64,000 bases of DNA from Paraspadella gotoi (Eukaryota; Chaetognatha). Shown here in pieces: positions 60,294-64,000 of this stretch. The position numbers were made by a program, and so were the translations under genes. Position 1 is the stretch's first letter. Each line of letters opens with the position of its first letter. The notes beneath the pieces are model-generated. The model ran no database searches, was not told the DNA's origin, and saw nothing but the letters and a program-made list of their open reading frames with translations. The stretch is taken from NCBI GenBank assembly GCA_051294375.1, contig CM119266.1, positions 23,646,175-23,710,174 on the forward strand. The letters run 5' to 3'.

Positions 60294-60995
60294 TCTCTCT
60301 CTCTCTCTCTCTCTCCTCGGCTCCCTCTCTCTCTCTCTCTCTAACAAAAGGAACTCGAGACGACTAGTTTTTTTACATGTGGAGAAGTATATCGTGACAA
60401 TGAAGTGTAGGCTATGAATCGCACTACGATACGGAGCAATTAAACGCTCGTCTCGAATCTCGTAACGCTGTCGATCCAGATCCTACTGTATCGTAGTCAC
60501 CCGGCGCCATAACTCCGTTTCCATTACATTTTTCTTCATGGGGTCTTTTTCCCCCATTGCGTGGTCCTGTCTCTTACCAAAGCGAGAGAACGAATAATCG
60601 AAAGAATTAACATCGCGTCGTTCTAGAAATAATATTAAACGAAATTAAAAAATACTCTTTTTTTTTAAATTACCCAGTATGTATCAGTTTGTATCACTAT
60701 CAGATCATACGATTCTACTTAATAAGCGTAACAAATCATACATAACCTTCATTTCTAAACGTCTAATGCGATACTAAAAATTATACTTTCTGGTGTAAGG
60801 CAAAAAAAGCGGAAAGAAAAAAAACGAAAGAAGGAAAGGAGACAGGCAAGCGGAAAGGGACAAGGAAAGAATAAAAGGAAGAAATGAAGAAGAAAAAAGT
60901 AAAAAAAACTTAATGAGTTGAAAAAAAATCGTCCTCGTCTTTCATTTCGTCTCTAACATTCCATTTTTTAGTTCTCTCTCTCTCTCTCTCCTCTC
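59991..60995 (+). repeat. ~1 kb tandem duplication, copy 2
   Basis: Same order as copy 1 with many small deletions. Confidence 0.9.
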
Positions 60996-61007
60996 TCTCT
61001 CCTCTCT

Positions 61008-61060
<53 letters not shown>

Positions 61061-61070
61061 CTCTCTCGTG
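60975..61070 (+). repeat. (CT)n microsatellite
   Basis: Interrupted CT tract; another at 61376-61438. Confidence 0.95.
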
Positions 61071-61372
61071 CACTTCCGTTCTTCTCCGTCTCCTTCCGGC
61101 AGTTCGAGAGCGAGCACCTAATTCTCAGCCATTCATTTAATCGCTCTCGAGCAAACTAAAAAAAGTCATTATCGTTAAAGTTAAGCAGCCGCAGACCGGA
61201 ACCGCGGCCCCCAAACCCCACCCCAGACTCAACCCCGTTTTGAGCCTTACCCTCCGATTCACTACCTTCTTCAACCCCTACCCGCGTCCTCGCAGATATT
61301 CATTTGTTCCTCGTAAACTTTGATTTTAGTTTTCATTTCCGGCCTCTATCCTCCCTCGGCCTCCCATCACTT

Positions 61373-61437
<65 letters not shown>

Positions 61438-61439
61438 AG

Positions 61440-62195
61440 AGTCTTACGTTCGTTCTTGAGAAATCGAGGAAGACTTTTTTTCAATGGAGATTTTCGTTAA
61501 AATTCTGACGTACCAAATAATGTCAACGCCCCTGGGAAAAATTCAAGGTAAAAAATAGATGTAACAAACACTTCGATTTCCGACTCTGGTTACATCTTCA
61601 AGGGCTCGCATTTTTTTCTTCTTGACAAATAACCATCATTTGACATCAAAAACCATTCCGATTCAAATGGATGAGTCCGCTCGGCGAAAATATTTTTGAT
61701 GGCAATTTTTATAATAAAATAAAGGGATTTCTCAAACTTCAATTACAATTGTGTCAAACGTATTTAAGGCTATGTTGTCATTTTACAATAAACTTTTCGA
61801 ATTCAGGAATCCGATAGCCATTATGTCTGAGGGCTCTCAAATTTTTCTTACATTTATTTGCGTTATTTTAAATATGATTACGATCATGGTAAAATGAATA
61901 GTCCTCCATCTTTGGTGAAATTTTTATTAAAGTAAAAGTAAGAAGAGGACGACTAACGGATCGGGATTCTAAGAGTTTTCAACCTGGGCAGTCAAGATTC
62001 GGAAAAATATCTTATATGGCGAAAATCTTCCAAAGGAAGGGGTGGATTTTCCGAAGATTTTGGGTTAATATTTTTTATATTTATGGTCGGATTTTTTTGA
62101 TTACTTAAAAAATAGCAATATTGCCAATCATTCTACATTGGCCGGCCAAAGGAATTAGTTATTAAAAAAACCTTAGACTTTTTCGTCAGAGCTTA
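61440..62195. other. Noncoding stretch, no gene seen
   Basis: AT-rich sequence without recognised exons, RNA genes or repeats. Confidence 0.4.
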
Positions 62196-62875
62196 GTTGC
62201 CTACTCTGCTCTCTCTCTCTCTCTTGCTCTCTCTACTCAGTTTCACACCCTCTCTCCCCGAGTTTCACATCTCAGCGCGCCGTCGCCGAGTTAACATAAA
62301 TTTCGCTCTTTTGATTTACGACTGGAAAAACCCGAGTTGTTTGTTTGCGAGAAAAAATGATGATAATAAGAATAATGATAAAAGTAGAATTTTGAAAACA
62401 AAAGCTTTTTTTCCTCTAGAAATTAGAGAAAATCTCATTAGCGAGATTTTTGTATTTACATTATTTTTATAAGCAAGCTTCATATTTAAATTTAAAAAAA
62501 AAAACCTTGGGTAAACTAAATATTGTTATTCCTTGAGAGAAAATTTGGTCATAATTTTTTCGGGAAAAAAATTGAAATTTATTTTTACTCAGACTTTTCG
62601 CTTCAAAAATCGAGTAATTGCGAACTGCAATTGCACAGTTACTCTCAACCACGTGAATTCGAACTAATTTGCATTTGAACGAAGCTAAAAAAAAAATCTG
62701 AAAAGGCTTAAATTTTTTTAAGCTTTTTTAAAATAATTGGAATAGAAAAATTATTGATCCCAGAAATAATGCTCAAAGACTCTCTTTCTCTCTCTCTTTA
62801 ATCATTCCACTATTTTCTCTTTTTTCCCCTCTCTCTCAAAAATTTAATATTCTTTACTTAAAAAAATGAAACACT

Positions 62876-62890
62876 CTCTCTCTCTCTCTC

Positions 62891-62943
<53 letters not shown>
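62876..62943 (+). repeat. (CT)n microsatellite
   Basis: CT tract. Its flanks are a short direct duplication: AATATTCTTTACTTAAAAAAA occurs shortly before and after it. Confidence 0.9.
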
Positions 62944-62945
<2 letters not shown>

Positions 62946-63240
62946 ATTCCACTATTTTTTTCTTCTCTCTCTCTCAAAAGTTTAATATTCTTTACTTAAA
63001 AAAAAACCAACTAATACTAGTTTTGTACCCAATTTTAATCCGACTTCTATCAATTACCACCCAACTCTTCACCTCCTCTCCCTCCACAAAACGCAAAATC
63101 ATTAGAGTTTAATGAATTTCGGGCCAAAAGTCGTTAACGTAACGATGGCGGCCGATTGCGTTTCGCTTTTAAGATTGCAAAGCGAAGAATCGAGTCAATG
63201 ATTCAACGAGGCTTTCCCTCAGCCCATAAATTCTTTGACG

Positions 63241-63244
<4 letters not shown>

Positions 63245-63295
<51 letters not shown>
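63245..63295 (+). repeat. (GA)n microsatellite
   Basis: Uninterrupted GA. Confidence 0.95.
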
Positions 63296-63297
<2 letters not shown>

Positions 63298-63299
63298 TG

Positions 63300-64000
63300 A
63301 AACTGTGAAAAGAATAATATTTTTATTATCTTATGCGAATATCTTTTAATTTTAATCAGAATTTTAATTACTTAAATTATATTCAAAAATAACTTTTAAT
63401 CTAATTTCGTATGTAGAAGCTATCTTGAACATTTTCAAAAAGCGTGAGCTGGTCTCACCGAAATTAGAATCCCTGCTACTTTGTTTGATTCGAGTCTTTG
63501 AGTCGACAAAGTCAGATCCGCTACGAATTTCGACGCTGATCTTCAACAAATGAACATCGCAATTTCTCGGAGAGCTTGCTTTCATGCCAAGGAAAGATAA
63601 TTTTTGATTTCGGTGAAAATGGTTATTTCCATTATTCCATATATATTATATATTATATAATTATACTCTATCTCCAGAACAAGAACAGAGGACACATTCT
63701 GTTGACAATTGATAGAGATTTTTAACAAACGAAGAAAATATATATACAGATTTACGAATAAAAAATTCTTACCCTTTTTTGTCAAATTTGAAATAAAATA
63801 CAGCACGAACGGTCATAATTTCTATTTAATTCTGTTCTATTCTATTGTAAGAGACATACATGAATATTTATTTCCGATTGTTGAGGTCGAGCGTAACGAC
63901 TTACTCCCCTCAACTCACCCTTTCCTCTTCGCATCGGTTTTCACGCGTCGGTGTTCACAGTTCGCCCTGTGAACCTCGCGCGTAACTCGACTCGACTTTC
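63300..64000. other. Noncoding stretch to window end
   Basis: AT-rich, including an ATATATTATATATTATATAA stretch near 63640. No gene recognised. Confidence 0.4.

Overview
The window is nuclear DNA of a multicellular eukaryote, most likely an invertebrate animal. The evidence is spliceosomal exon/intron structure, a decayed non-LTR retrotransposon, dozens of long (CT)n/(GA)n tracts, very many CpG-containing (GAC/GTC)n and (GGC)n triplet tracts, and short inverted-repeat elements. Nothing looks bacterial, organellar or viral. The species cannot be named from the sequence; the repeat profile would suit an arthropod or lophotrochozoan. It is a draft assembly with ten N runs. Five are exactly 25 N, and four of those sit at the turning point or joint of a large duplication or palindrome, so parts of the window are probably assembly artefacts.

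Layout. 0-1.1 kb: a cluster of GC-rich CCCCTGGGG hairpins, then a ~180 bp inverted repeat enclosing one copy of a dispersed repeat family. 1.2-4.1 kb: microsatellites and two CACGTG boxes. 4.2-7.05 kb: a minus-strand gene model of about 11 very small exons whose reading phases agree across nearly every intron; the product is not recognised. 7.1-12.6 kb: simple repeats. 12.6-16.6 kb: relic of a non-LTR (Jockey-like) retrotransposon with gag, endonuclease, reverse transcriptase and C-terminal cysteine-motif remains. 16.7-31.2 kb: noncoding sequence with microsatellites, GC-rich islands and a triple E-box tandem repeat.

31.2-45.6 kb: a mosaic of direct and inverted copies of about 5 kb of sequence (unit A, palindrome arms X and X', copies B and C, inverted copies B' and D), folded around three 25-N gaps. 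45.6-53.1 kb: noncoding DNA, one odd repeat-containing ORF, a degenerate 12-bp minisatellite and an acidic reading frame. 53.4-53.9 kb: the 3' end of a second minus-strand gene (two firm exons, a third probable). 54.5-58.5 kb: gap-rich sequence holding a hammerhead-ribozyme-like motif and two fold-back elements. 58.9-61 kb: a ~1 kb tandem duplication across another 25-N gap. 61-64 kb: noncoding, microsatellites only.

No gene system is shared between the two exon clusters. Exon calls come from splice-site and phase reasoning by eye, without expression or homology data.
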